From DATGLG01 sp035294245 (GTDB lineage: Bacteria > Pseudomonadota > Alphaproteobacteria > JACZXZ01), in the NCBI GenBank assembly GCA_035294245.1, contig DATGLG010000004.1, positions 62,001-126,000 of the forward strand: a stretch of DNA of 64,000 nt, read 5' to 3'. The notes below the pieces were generated by a model. It was given only the letters and a program-made list of their open reading frames with translations, was not told where the DNA came from and ran no database searches. This document shows, piece after piece, positions 8,799-17,738 of this stretch. Both the position numbers and the translations under genes were made by a program. Each line of letters begins with the position of its first letter. Position 1 is the stretch's first letter.

Positions 8799-9491
8799 AT
8801 GAAGCCCCATGTCCTGATCGTCGAGGATGAAGCGGCGCTCGTCGAGCTGCTTCGCTACAACTTCGAGCAGGAGGATTTTCGTGTCTCCACCGCCGCGGAT
8901 GGCGAAGAGGCCTTGGTCATGGTCGCCGAAGAGCCGCCGGACCTCATGATCCTCGACTGGATGCTTCCGCATCTCTCCGGGCTCGAGGTTTGCCGCCAGC
9001 TGCGGCGCAAACCGGAAACCCGCGGGATTTCCGTGATCATGCTCACGGCGCGCGGCGAGGAAGGCGATCGCATTCGCGGCCTCGACAGCGGCGCCGACGA
9101 CTATGTCGCGAAGCCGTTCTCCCCCCGCGAGCTGATCGCTCGCGCCCGCGCGGTCCTGCGGCGGGTCCGGCCGTCGCTCTCCGCGGAGAAGCTGGCCTTC
9201 AGCGACATCGTCATGGATCTCGCCGCCCATCGGGTCATGCGCGGCGGACGTCCCGTCCATCTCGGCCCGACCGAGTTCCGTCTTCTGCGCTATCTCCTCG
9301 AGCACCCGGGCCGGGTCTTCTCGCGGGAGCAGCTTCTCGACGCCGTGTGGGGAAGCGACGTCTATGTCGAGCTGCGCACGGTCGATGTGCATATCCGGCG
9401 GCTGCGGCGCGCGCTTAACGCGGCGAATGATGCCGATCCGATCCGCACCGTGCGCTCCGCGGGCTACGCCCTTGACGATGCCGTCGCCTGA
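8799..9491 (+). CDS. phoB: Phosphate regulon response regulator PhoB
   Basis: PhoB activates phosphate-starvation genes when phosphorylated by PhoR. The 230-residue protein has a receiver domain (about 1-120) with Asp10, phospho-acceptor Asp53 in ILDWMLP, the switch Thr in MLTARG and Lys105 in AKPFSP, then an OmpR/PhoB winged helix (about 130-228) with the recognition region RTVDVHIRRLRRAL. The ATG at 8799 follows phoU by 4 bp and gives the canonical MKPHVLIVEDE start. The 3' end overlaps the 3' end of the convergent acetyltransferase gene by 28 bp. The upstream Pho-box array suggests self-activation. Confidence 0.94.
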   Translation: MKPHVLIVEDEAALVELLRYNFEQEDFRVSTAADGEEALVMVAEEPPDLMILDWMLPHLSGLEVCRQLRRKPETRGISVIMLTARGEEGDRIRGLDSGADDYVAKPFSPRELIARARAVLRRVRPSLSAEKLAFSDIVMDLAAHRVMRGGRPVHLGPTEFRLLRYLLEHPGRVFSREQLLDAVWGSDVYVELRTVDVHIRRLRRALNAANDADPIRTVRSAGYALDDAVA

Positions 9492-12169
9492 AGAGCGAGG
9501 CGGACTTCGACGATATCGGCTTCGGTTGCCACATTGTGCAGGGTGAAGCCGAGCGCCTGGCAAAGCTTGAGCATGGCCTCATTCTCGCGCAGCACGTCGC
9601 CATAGAGCGTGCCGATGCCTCGGGCACGGGCATAGTCGACGATGCGATGCATGAGAAGCGTGCCGAGGCCAAGCCCCTTCAGATCCGAGCGCACGATAAT
9701 GGCGAATTCCGCCTTCTCGTTGTCGGGATCGGCGGCGAGCCGCACCACGCCGAAGATCTCGGTGCTTCCGGGCGGCCGGTCGGGCGCGCAGAGCACGAGC
9801 GCCATCTCCCGGTCGTAATCGATCTGGGTGAGGCGCGCGGCAAAGCCGGGGCTGAGGACCTTCATCGGGGCGAAGAAGCGCATGCGCACGTCCTCGGGCG
9901 AGAGCTTCTGGAAGGCGTCGATGAAGGCCGGCGCGTCTTCCGGTCGCACCGGGCGGAGGAGAAAGCGGCGGCCGCCGGGGAGCTCGACCGTCGATTCGAG
10001 CGCCGTCGGGTAGGGCCGGATCGCGAGACGCGCCGTACCGTCGCCCGCGCGGGGCGTCACGCGGATGCGCGCGTCGAGGGCCGTCACCCCGTTTGCGTCG
10101 GCAACAAGGGGATTGATGTCGAGCTCAGCCACCTCGGCCATGTCCACCACGAGTTGCGATATCTTGACGAGCGTAAGTGCGATGGCGTCGAGGGCGGCCG
10201 GAGGTTGGTTGCGATAGCCCTGGAGCAGCCGATAGACGCGCGTGCGCGCCATCAGCTCCCGAGCGATCTTCAGGTTGAGCGGCGCCAAGGCGAGCGCCTT
10301 GTCGTCGATGACCTCGGCCGCGGTGCCGCCATGTCCGAAGAGGATGACCGGCCCGAATTGCGCATCCTCGGCCATGCCGAGAATGAGCTCGTGCCCGCCC
10401 TCGCGGCGAATCATCGGCTCGACCGTGAAGCCTTCGAGCCGCGCCTTGGGGTGGCTCTTCGCGAGGCGGTTGAGCATCGCCTCGGCCGCGTCCTTGACCG
10501 CGGTCGGTGTGTCGAGGTTGAGCGCAACGCCGCCGACATCGCTTTTATGCGTAATGTCGGGCGAGAGGATCTTGAGGGCGCAGGGGGCGCCGAAGGCCTT
10601 GGCGATGAGCCCGGCACCCTCCGGCGTACGGGCGACGCGGGTCGCGACGGTAGGGATGCCATAGGCGGCGAGCACGTCCTTCGCTTCGGGCTCGCCGAGC
10701 CACCCGCGTCCGGCGGCGAGCGCCGTCGCGATGATCGCCCGCGCCTTTCCCGGATCAGGCGAAAACTCCGTGGGCGCTGAGGGCGGGACCTCCATCAGGA
10801 GATCCTGGTTGCGCCGATAATAGACCATGTTCATGAAGGCCCGCACCGCCTGGTTTGGCGCGGCGTAGGTCGGCACGCGCGCCGCAGTAAAGAGGCGCCG
10901 CGCCTCGGCGACGGCCTCCTCGCCGACCCAGCAGGTGAAGAGATTGATCCGCCGCGCGGCGGCCGCATCGATAACCGCCTTCGCCGCCTCGGTCGAGGAG
11001 GCGATCGCCGTCGGGCAATGGAGCGCCAATATGGCGTCGACGCCACTATCCTCGAGGAGGGCGCCAAGAGCGGCCTTGTAGCGCTCCGGCGGCGCGTCGC
11101 CGATGATGTCCACGGGGTTGCCGTGCGACCAGGTCCGCGGCAGCACGCGATCGAGCCTCTCGAGAGTGGCCGGGGAGAGCGCGGCCAGGTAGCCTCCTTG
11201 CTCGATGGCGCTGTCGGTCGCCATCACGCCGATCCCGCCGCCATTGGTGAGGATGGCGAGACGGTTCCCCGCCATCGGCCGGCACATGGCGAGCGTCTCG
11301 ACGGCATCGAAGAGCTCGTCGAGCTCGTAGACACGCAGCATGCCGGCGCGGCGAATGGCCGCGTCGTAGACCGCGTCCGCGCCCGCCATGGCACCGGTAT
11401 GAGAGGTCGCCGCCTTGGCCCCCTCGGCGCGCCGGCCCGCCTTGACGACCAGCACCGGCTTCGCGCGCGCGGCGATCCGCGCCGCGGACATGAATTTGCG
11501 CGCCTGGGTCACGCCCTCGATGTAGAGGAGGATCGCCCGCGTTCCGCCGTCGGCGGCGAGGTAGTCGAGCATGTCGCCGAAATCGACATCGGTCATGTCG
11601 CCCAAGGAGACGAGATGGGAGAAGCCGATGCCGCGCGGCGCTGCCCAATCGATCACCGAGGTCACCATGGCACCCGATTGGGTGACGAAGGCGAGATCGC
11701 CTGGGGCGGCCGGGAGATGGGCGAAGGTCGCATTCAGGCCGATGCGGGGGACGATCACGCCGAGGCAATTGGGGCCAACGATGCGCAGGAGATGAGGGCG
11801 CGCGGCGTCGAGCACGGCCTGGCGCAGCGCACCCCCGACGCGGTCTTCGCCCTCGCCGAAGCCGGCGGTGATCACGACCGCAGCCTTTGTGCCGCGGCGT
11901 CCGAGATCCGCAACGATCCCGGGTACCGCCTCGGCTGGCGTCGATACGACGGCGAGGTCCGGGGTGACCGGGAGGCTGGCGATATCGGGATAGGTCAGCA
12001 CGCCCTCGATCGATTGATGCTTGGGATTGACCGGCATGATCGGGCCGCCGAAGCCGGCGTGAAACAGATTGCGTGCGAGCACGGCACCGACGGAGCCGGG
12101 GCGCTGGCTCGCGCCGATGAGGGCGATTGAGCGCGGCTTGAAGAGGCAATCGAAGTTGCGGATGCTCAT
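9464..12169 (-). CDS. Pat-type protein: NDP-forming acyl-CoA synthetase-like domains fused to a GNAT acetyltransferase
   Basis: The 901-residue protein combines a CoA-binding Rossmann domain (about 1-135, with IALIGASQRPGSVG), two succinyl-CoA-ligase-like domains (about 150-460), an ATP-grasp domain (about 490-710) and a C-terminal GNAT domain (about 725-890, ending in the acetyl-CoA loop region KGLGLGTLLMHRIVDYA). This matches the Pat/PatZ protein lysine acetyltransferases that, for example, switch off acetyl-CoA synthetase. The motif ATSHTGAMAG retains a His at the position phosphorylated in true ADP-forming acyl-CoA synthetases, so residual ligase activity cannot be excluded. It lies 48 bp after a macro-domain gene and ald in the same orientation, and its 3' end overlaps phoB. 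Confidence 0.88.
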   Translation of the reverse strand: MSIRNFDCLFKPRSIALIGASQRPGSVGAVLARNLFHAGFGGPIMPVNPKHQSIEGVLTYPDIASLPVTPDLAVVSTPAEAVPGIVADLGRRGTKAAVVITAGFGEGEDRVGGALRQAVLDAARPHLLRIVGPNCLGVIVPRIGLNATFAHLPAAPGDLAFVTQSGAMVTSVIDWAAPRGIGFSHLVSLGDMTDVDFGDMLDYLAADGGTRAILLYIEGVTQARKFMSAARIAARAKPVLVVKAGRRAEGAKAATSHTGAMAGADAVYDAAIRRAGMLRVYELDELFDAVETLAMCRPMAGNRLAILTNGGGIGVMATDSAIEQGGYLAALSPATLERLDRVLPRTWSHGNPVDIIGDAPPERYKAALGALLEDSGVDAILALHCPTAIASSTEAAKAVIDAAAARRINLFTCWVGEEAVAEARRLFTAARVPTYAAPNQAVRAFMNMVYYRRNQDLLMEVPPSAPTEFSPDPGKARAIIATALAAGRGWLGEPEAKDVLAAYGIPTVATRVARTPEGAGLIAKAFGAPCALKILSPDITHKSDVGGVALNLDTPTAVKDAAEAMLNRLAKSHPKARLEGFTVEPMIRREGGHELILGMAEDAQFGPVILFGHGGTAAEVIDDKALALAPLNLKIARELMARTRVYRLLQGYRNQPPAALDAIALTLVKISQLVVDMAEVAELDINPLVADANGVTALDARIRVTPRAGDGTARLAIRPYPTALESTVELPGGRRFLLRPVRPEDAPAFIDAFQKLSPEDVRMRFFAPMKVLSPGFAARLTQIDYDREMALVLCAPDRPPGSTEIFGVVRLAADPDNEKAEFAIIVRSDLKGLGLGTLLMHRIVDYARARGIGTLYGDVLRENEAMLKLCQALGFTLHNVATEADIVEVRLALQATASSRA

Positions 12170-12217
12170 GGGAGACCTTCCGCCAAGATCGGGTGAGATA
12201 TCGCCTGCGTCACATCG

Positions 12218-12730
12218 TCAAGGCTGCGCCGCGAGGAGACGGCGATAGACCGAGGCCACCTCGGCGCCGAAGCAGCAGAAGACCACGCGCTCGATCGTGG
12301 GGCTGTGCGTGAGCTCGTCGCGGACGGTGCCTATGGCGATCTCGGCGGCGCGCTGAAGGGGAAAGCGATAGATCCCCGTCGAGATCGCCGGGAAGGCGAT
12401 GCTGCGCGCACGCTTCTCGCCCGCAAGTTCCAGCGCCGTGCGGTAGCAGGAGGCGAGGAGCGCATCCTCGCCCTTGCCCCCGCCTTGCCACACCGGGCCG
12501 ACGGCGTGGATCACCCAGGCGGCGGGCAGCCTGTAGCCCTTCGTCGCCTTGGCCGATCCGGTCGGACAGCCGCCAAGCGCACGGCACTCGGCGCGAAGCT
12601 CCGGTCCGGCCGCGCGATGGATGGCGCCGTCGACACCGCCGCCGCCGAGCAGCGTGGTGTTCGCGGCATTGACGATGGCGTCGACCGCGAGTTTGGTGAT
12701 GTCTCCTTCGACGACGTCGAGCCGCGCCAT
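12218..12730 (-). CDS. Macro-domain O-acetyl-ADP-ribose deacetylase
   Basis: The 170-residue protein is a single macro domain of the YmdB type, which hydrolyses O-acetyl-ADP-ribose and can remove ADP-ribose from proteins. Key signatures are GDITKLAVDAIVNAAN and the ligand loop LLGGGGVDGAIHRAAGP with the catalytic Asn and Asp, then AFPAISTGIYRFP. The ATG at 12730 is preceded by GGGAGG at good spacing, which decides the start. It begins 16 bp after ald and is followed 48 bp later by the Pat-type acetyltransferase gene, suggesting one transcript. The link to protein acetylation is discussed as a finding; no sirtuin gene is in the window. Confidence 0.9.
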   Translation of the reverse strand: MARLDVVEGDITKLAVDAIVNAANTTLLGGGGVDGAIHRAAGPELRAECRALGGCPTGSAKATKGYRLPAAWVIHAVGPVWQGGGKGEDALLASCYRTALELAGEKRARSIAFPAISTGIYRFPLQRAAEIAIGTVRDELTHSPTIERVVFCCFGAEVASVYRRLLAAQP

Positions 12731-12746
12731 CGCGCCTCCCTGGCCG

Positions 12747-13865
12747 TCAATGCACGAGCGCGTCCTCGCTCGGCTGGAACGCAAGGTCGAGGTCCTGCGC
12801 CACCGCCTTGTGGGTGATGCGGCCCCGATGGACGTTGAGCCCGTTGCGCAGGTGCCGGTTGTCGGCAAGGGCTTGGCGGAAGCCCTTGTCGGCGAGCGCA
12901 AGGGTGAAGGGAAGCGTCGCATTGTTGAGGGCAAAAGTCGAGGTGCGCGCCACCGCGCCCGGCATGTTGGTGACGCAATAATGCACGACCCCCTGCTCGA
13001 CATAGGTGGGGTCAGCATGCGTGGTCGGCTTGCTCGTCTCGAAGCAGCCGCCCTGGTCGATGGAAATATCCACCATGACCGAACCGCGCCGCATCCGACC
13101 CACCATCTCGCGGCTGACGAGCTTGGGCGCCGCAGCACCGGGGACGAGCACGGCGCCGATCACGAGGTCGGCCGAGAGCACCTGCTGCTCGATCGCGTCG
13201 ACCGTCGCAAACATGGTGTGAAGCTTGGCGCCAAATTGGAGATCGAGCTCGTAGAGGCGCCGCAGCGACTTGTCGATCACCGTGACATGCGCCTCGAGTC
13301 CCATGGCCATGCGCGCGGCGTTGGTGCCCGAGACGCCGCCGCCGATGATCACCACCTTCCCCGAGAGCACGCCGGGCACCCCGCCAAGCAGGATTCCCGA
13401 CCCGCCTTGCTCCTTCTCGAGGCAATGGGCGCCGACCTGGATCGACATGCGGCCCGCCACCTCGCTCATCGGCGCGAGGAGGGGGAGCCCGCCCGCATCG
13501 TCGGTCACGGTCTCGTAGGCGATCGCGGTGCAGCCGGACTCGATCAGGCCCTTAGCCTGCTGAGGATCGGCGGCGAGATGGAGATAGGTGAAGAGCACCT
13601 GGCCGTCGCGCAGCATCTTGCATTCGCGAAGCTGCGGCTCCTTCACCTTCACGACGAGGTCGGCGGCGCGGAAGACGTCCGCGGCCGTGCCGGCGATGGT
13701 CGCCCCCGCCGCGCGATAGGCGTCGTCGTCGAAGCCGATGCCAGCGCCCGCCTGCGTCTCCACGATCACCTGGTGCCCGTGATGGACGAGCTCGCGCACG
13801 CTCGACGGCACGAGGCCGACGCGGTATTCGTGGGTCTTGATCTCCTTGGGCACGCCGACGCGCAT
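12747..13865 (-). CDS. ald: Alanine dehydrogenase
   Basis: The enzyme interconverts L-alanine and pyruvate plus ammonia with NAD. It has 372 residues, the usual length, and begins MRVGVPKEIKTHEYRVGLVP. Catalytic residues of the family are present: Arg15 in EYRVG, Lys75 in VKVKEP, His96 in TYLHLA, and the Asp of SIDQGGCFETSKPTTH. The dinucleotide-binding loop is IIGGGVSGTNAARMA. It is the first gene of a leftward group with the macro-domain and Pat-type genes; the 217-bp gap to the divergent HAD gene should contain its promoter, though I see no clear core elements. Confidence 0.95.
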   Translation of the reverse strand: MRVGVPKEIKTHEYRVGLVPSSVRELVHHGHQVIVETQAGAGIGFDDDAYRAAGATIAGTAADVFRAADLVVKVKEPQLRECKMLRDGQVLFTYLHLAADPQQAKGLIESGCTAIAYETVTDDAGGLPLLAPMSEVAGRMSIQVGAHCLEKEQGGSGILLGGVPGVLSGKVVIIGGGVSGTNAARMAMGLEAHVTVIDKSLRRLYELDLQFGAKLHTMFATVDAIEQQVLSADLVIGAVLVPGAAAPKLVSREMVGRMRRGSVMVDISIDQGGCFETSKPTTHADPTYVEQGVVHYCVTNMPGAVARTSTFALNNATLPFTLALADKGFRQALADNRHLRNGLNVHRGRITHKAVAQDLDLAFQPSEDALVH

Positions 13866-13979
13866 GGCTGACTTCCTCCTGTTGTTGGCGCGCGGGAGTA
13901 TGGCGTTCGCTCACGCCGTGGTAAAGATCAGAACGACATCATGCCGAAGGGTGAAAACGGCTTTCACGCGCGCGCGGAA

Positions 13980-14066
13980 GGGGGCGACGTTGGCATCCCT
14001 TGTCGCCCCCTTTCCAGGAAAAACGGCGGAATCCGGGGCGGTCGAGGGGGGCGACTTTGACATCCA
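13980..14066 (+). repeat. Imperfect 20-bp direct repeat with an inverted arm before the HAD gene
   Basis: GGGGGCGAC(G/T)TTG(G/A)CATCC occurs at 13980-13999 and again at 14047-14066, with 17 of 20 bases the same. Between them GTCGCCCCC (14002-14010) is an exact inverse of the first nine bases, so the left copy can form an 11-bp hairpin arm with 13978-14012. The second copy ends 4 bp before the GGAGG ribosome site of the HAD gene. This may be an operator pair or a local duplication; function unknown. Confidence 0.5.
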
Positions 14067-14082
14067 TTGTGGAGGAATCGCG

Positions 14083-14817
14083 ATGACGATCGACTGGCGC
14101 CGGTTTCGCGCCCTCACCTTCGACTGCTACGGCACGCTGATCGACTGGGAATCCGGAATTCTTTCCGTCTTGCGTCCCTGGGCCGCGAAACAGGGAATCC
14201 GGAGCGACGACGAGGCGCTGCTCGCCGATTTCGCCGCGGCGGAATCGCGCATCCAGACGGCGACTCCGGCGCTTCTCTATCCCCGGGTGCTCGCCGAGAC
14301 CTTGAAGGCCCTCGGCGTCAAGCACGGGGTTGCCGTGGGCGAGGAGGAGGCGCGCGGCGCCGGCGCCTCGGTACCGGACTGGCCGGCCTTCCCCGACAGC
14401 CCCGGGGCGCTTGCCTATCTCAAGAAGCACTACAAGCTGGTGATCGTCTCGAACGTCGACCGCGCCTCCTTCGCCTATAGCAACAAGCGGCTCGGCGTCG
14501 TCTTCGACGCCATCGTGACGGCGCAGGATGTCGGCAGCTACAAGCCCAATCCCAACCACTTCCATGCGGCGTTCCGGCGCCTCGCCGAGATGGGGATCGC
14601 GCAAGGCGAGATCCTCCACGTCGCGCAGAGCCTGTTCCACGACCACGTGCCGGCCAAGGCCCTCGGCATGACGACGGTGTGGATCAACCGCCGCGCCGGC
14701 AGGCCCGGCTGGGGCGCAACGCGCCCGCCGGAGATGCCGGTCCAGCCCGATGCGGAGTTCCCGAGCCTCGAGGCCTTCGCGGCGGCCCATCGCGCGGCCG
14801 TGAGGGGTGCCGCTTAA
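14083..14817 (+). CDS. HAD-superfamily hydrolase, haloacid dehalogenase type II-like
   Basis: The 244-residue protein has the four HAD motifs: Asp14 in TFDCYGTLIDWE, the Ser of VSNVDR, the Lys of YKPNPNHF, and a final acidic motif region AQSLFHDHVPA. The layout is that of the L-2-haloacid dehalogenase type II branch, but the substrate cannot be read from sequence and many members are phosphatases. The ATG at 14083 follows GGAGG at 14071-14075. It is divergent from ald. Its stop codon shares bases with the stop of the convergent permease gene (TTAA at 14814-14817). Confidence 0.85.
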   Translation: MTIDWRRFRALTFDCYGTLIDWESGILSVLRPWAAKQGIRSDDEALLADFAAAESRIQTATPALLYPRVLAETLKALGVKHGVAVGEEEARGAGASVPDWPAFPDSPGALAYLKKHYKLVIVSNVDRASFAYSNKRLGVVFDAIVTAQDVGSYKPNPNHFHAAFRRLAEMGIAQGEILHVAQSLFHDHVPAKALGMTTVWINRRAGRPGWGATRPPEMPVQPDAEFPSLEAFAAAHRAAVRGAA

Positions 14818-16121
14818 CCGACGCGGGGCTGGGCCGCGGCGAGGGTCGCGCGCCGCTCGCGGCGCATCAGCCAGAGCAGCACGAGGAGCCCGGGCACGCC
14901 GAGCAGCGTGCTGAGGGTGAAGAAGCTGACCCAGTCCATGCGGTCGGCGAGCCATCCCCCCGTCGAGGAGAGCAGGGTGCGGCCCACCGTGGCGAGCGAG
15001 GAGAGGAGCGCGTATTGGGTCGCGGTGTGGCCGCGGCTGCATAGGCCGGAGAGATAGGCGACGAGGGCGGCCGAGCCCATGCCGCCGGTGATGTTCTCGG
15101 CGGCGATGGTGACGGCGAGCATGGCGACGTCGTGGCCCGCGACCGCCTGGAGCGCGTAGGTGAGGATGGTCGCCGATTGCGCGACGCCGCAGATGAGCAG
15201 GCTCGGGAACATGCCGAGGCGCGTCACCATGAGGCCGCCCAGGAAGGCGCCGAGGAGTGTTGCGAAGAAGCCGAAAATCTTGCTCACGCTCGCGATCTCC
15301 GCGAGGGAGAAGCCGAGATTGATATAGAGGGGATTGGCCATGATGCCGGCGACGGCGTCGCCGAGCTTGTAGAGGAGGATGAAGAGGAGGATGGCGCCCC
15401 AATTGCCGTGGCGCATGAAATCGGCGAAGGGCTCGAGGAGATGGGCGCGCAGCCAGGCGCCAAACCAGCCGGGCGCGCGCGGGCTCCCTCCGCCGCGGCC
15501 ACGCCCTGCGGCCGGCTCCGGATTGGCGAGCACCGTCGCGATGCCGACGGACATGAGCAGGCCCATCACCAGATAGGCCGAGAACCAGCCGAAGCGCCCG
15601 GCGATGATGAGGGCGCCGGCGCCCGCCATCAGCATGCCCAAGCGATAGCCGATCTGCACCATGGTGGCACCGGCACCCTGCTCGTCGGGCTTCAGGATCT
15701 CGACGCGATAGGCGTCGATCACGATGTCCTGGCTCGCGGAGAGGAAGGCGACGAGGACGGCCAAGGCGGCGGTCAAGAGCGGCTCCGCCTTGGGCGTGAG
15801 GCTGCCCAGCGCCACCACGGCCGCGGCGAGGAGGAGCTGCACCGCGATCATCCAGCCGCGCCTTTGGCCGAGCCGGCCGAAGAGGGGCAGGCGAATCCCG
15901 TCGATGAGCGGCGACCACAGGAACTTGAAGGAATAGGGCAGGCCGACCACGGCGAAGAGGCCGATCGAGGTCTTGCTCACACCCTCGGTCGCGAGCCAAG
16001 TGCTCAAGGTCGAGAAGGTGAGGAGGAGCGGCAACCCGCTCGAGAAGCCGAGCGCCAGGATGGCGAGCACGCGGCGATCACGGTAGAGGGCGGCGGCGTC
16101 AAGCCAGCTGCGGATCGTCAA
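14814..16121 (-). CDS. AmpG-like major facilitator permease (muropeptide importer)
   Basis: This 435-residue membrane protein has about 12 hydrophobic segments and resembles AmpG, which imports anhydromuropeptides released in cell-wall recycling. Typical features are the N-terminal SGLPLLLTFSTLSTWLATEG, the GLPYSFKFLWSPLIDG segment and SQDIVIDAYRVE, which are well conserved in AmpG proteins. A Gly/Arg/Pro-rich cytoplasmic loop separates the two halves. No peptidoglycan-recycling or beta-lactamase genes are adjacent, so the substrate is by family only. It is divergent from the pseudo-hydrolase gene across 137 bp, and overlaps the HAD gene by 4 bp at the convergent stops. Confidence 0.85.
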   Translation of the reverse strand: MTIRSWLDAAALYRDRRVLAILALGFSSGLPLLLTFSTLSTWLATEGVSKTSIGLFAVVGLPYSFKFLWSPLIDGIRLPLFGRLGQRRGWMIAVQLLLAAAVVALGSLTPKAEPLLTAALAVLVAFLSASQDIVIDAYRVEILKPDEQGAGATMVQIGYRLGMLMAGAGALIIAGRFGWFSAYLVMGLLMSVGIATVLANPEPAAGRGRGGGSPRAPGWFGAWLRAHLLEPFADFMRHGNWGAILLFILLYKLGDAVAGIMANPLYINLGFSLAEIASVSKIFGFFATLLGAFLGGLMVTRLGMFPSLLICGVAQSATILTYALQAVAGHDVAMLAVTIAAENITGGMGSAALVAYLSGLCSRGHTATQYALLSSLATVGRTLLSSTGGWLADRMDWVSFFTLSTLLGVPGLLVLLWLMRRERRATLAAAQPRVG

Positions 16122-16258
16122 GAAGAGCCTCGTCGCGCAATCATCGGCGCGCGAATGATAGGATGGGGCGATAGGGAACGCCAGCCGCGCCGAGCGTCCC
16201 CGCGCAGCCGTCGCTGCCGCGACGCTCGCGCGTCCGTGCGTGCCGTGCGCAGGTTCAC

Positions 16259-17668
16259 ATGCCGGATCGTGAAAACCTCATGAACCATGCCGGTTCGGAT
16301 GACCGCAAGGTCCCAGCCCGCCTCGATCCCGCGCTATTCGCGTTCTGGCGCAGCGAGGGCGGCGGCGCCCCGAAGAGGCCGTGGAAATTCGGGTGGAAGG
16401 CCGCGATCGCCGTCCTTGCCCTGATGGCCGCCGCCGCAGCCTTCGGCGATTGGGTGTTCTCCTTCGCCATCTTCAACACCGGCGTGCTTCTTCCCGGGGA
16501 CCTCACGTTGACGCGGCCCGGGCCCGACGTGCCGCCGGCGATCGCCGCCTTTGCCGGCATCTGGGCCGGCGATCGCTGGGACGGGACGGTGCCCCATGCG
16601 CTCGTGGTCGAGCGCGTCGGCGCCGATGGCGCGGCGGACGTGATCTATGCCCTGGGCTCGGACTGGGCGTCCCACGAGGTGCACAGCTATCAGCGCCTGC
16701 ATGGCGAGATCGTGAACGGGCATCTGGGATTCGTCCTTCCCAACACGCACCAGAGGGTCGATTACAGCTTCGCCGCCGGCGGCCGGCTGCTCGGCCGCGC
16801 CACGACCCCCTATGGCTGGCGCAGCTATGTCCTCCTCAAGCGCATCGCCGCCCCCGATCTCGCAACGGCGCTCGCGGCGGCGCGGCGGCGCTCCGATCCC
16901 CTCTGGCAGGAGATTCGTATCCCGGAAGAGGCGCGGGTCGGCGCCGCCGCGGGGCAACGCATCGAGCTGCGGGCGACCCTCTATCGCTCGCCGCTTCCCG
17001 GGCGCCGGCCGCTCATCATTCTCAACCACAGCTCGCCCAATGACGATGACGCCAAGGCCGGCGAGACCCTCCGCTTCGAGGACCAGGCGCGCTATCTCCT
17101 TGCCCTCGGCTATTCTGTGGTGGTGCCGATGCGCAAGGGGCGCGGCGGCTCGGGCGGGCCGATGGAGGAGGCCGCGGATCTCTCGGACCGGCCTGCGCCG
17201 CGCCTGCAATTGGCGTCGGGGCTCGAGGATATCGACGCCGCCGTCGACGCCATGGCGGCGCGGCCCGATGTCGATCCCGCGCGCATCGTCGTCGCCGGAT
17301 ACGGGCGCGGCGGGCTGCTGTCGGTCGCCTATGCCGCGCGCCATCCGGGCAAGGTGGCGGGAGCGATCAATTTCTCCGGCGGCTGGTGGCCGGCAGGCGA
17401 CAAGCGCGCGGCCCTCGACGCCGAGACCTTCGCCGCGGCCGGCCGCAGCGCCGCCGTGCCGATGCTGTGGCTCTATGCCGATGACGATCCCGACTACCCC
17501 TTGAGCGATGTGGCGCGGAACTTCGACGCCTTTCGCGCCAATGGCGGCCGCGGCCTCCTCTTCGTCATCCGCGACGTGCGGGTGCGCAACATCCGCGTCT
17601 TCTTCTGGACGGCGAAATGGGAGGGGGTGGTGCGCGATTATCTGCGCGACGTGGTTGGACCGGGCTGA
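16259..17668 (+). CDS. Membrane-anchored alpha/beta hydrolase-fold protein lacking the catalytic serine
   Basis: The 469-residue protein has one membrane segment (about 44-68), a beta-rich domain (about 90-190) and an alpha/beta hydrolase fold (about 230-469) of the dienelactone hydrolase type. At the nucleophile elbow, where G-x-S-x-G is expected, it reads GYGRGG (residues 347-352, bases 17297-17314), so Gly349 replaces Ser. The acidic stretch YADDDPDYP fits the catalytic Asp region, but the C-terminal part (VIRDVRVRNIRVFFW) has no His in the usual place. It is therefore probably a pseudo-enzyme or binding protein. The C-terminal domain should be extracytoplasmic or cytoplasmic depending on topology; a positive N-terminus favours outside. 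Start ATG at 16259 follows AGG; ATG 16280 is an alternative. Confidence 0.8.
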   Translation: MPDRENLMNHAGSDDRKVPARLDPALFAFWRSEGGGAPKRPWKFGWKAAIAVLALMAAAAAFGDWVFSFAIFNTGVLLPGDLTLTRPGPDVPPAIAAFAGIWAGDRWDGTVPHALVVERVGADGAADVIYALGSDWASHEVHSYQRLHGEIVNGHLGFVLPNTHQRVDYSFAAGGRLLGRATTPYGWRSYVLLKRIAAPDLATALAAARRRSDPLWQEIRIPEEARVGAAAGQRIELRATLYRSPLPGRRPLIILNHSSPNDDDAKAGETLRFEDQARYLLALGYSVVVPMRKGRGGSGGPMEEAADLSDRPAPRLQLASGLEDIDAAVDAMAARPDVDPARIVVAGYGRGGLLSVAYAARHPGKVAGAINFSGGWWPAGDKRAALDAETFAAAGRSAAVPMLWLYADDDPDYPLSDVARNFDAFRANGGRGLLFVIRDVRVRNIRVFFWTAKWEGVVRDYLRDVVGPG

Positions 17669-17738
17669 GGCGGTCCTCGCGGGCCAGCTCAGGCGCCACG
17701 GGCTCTCCGCGCGGCGACGTTCACGATTCCGTGACGGC

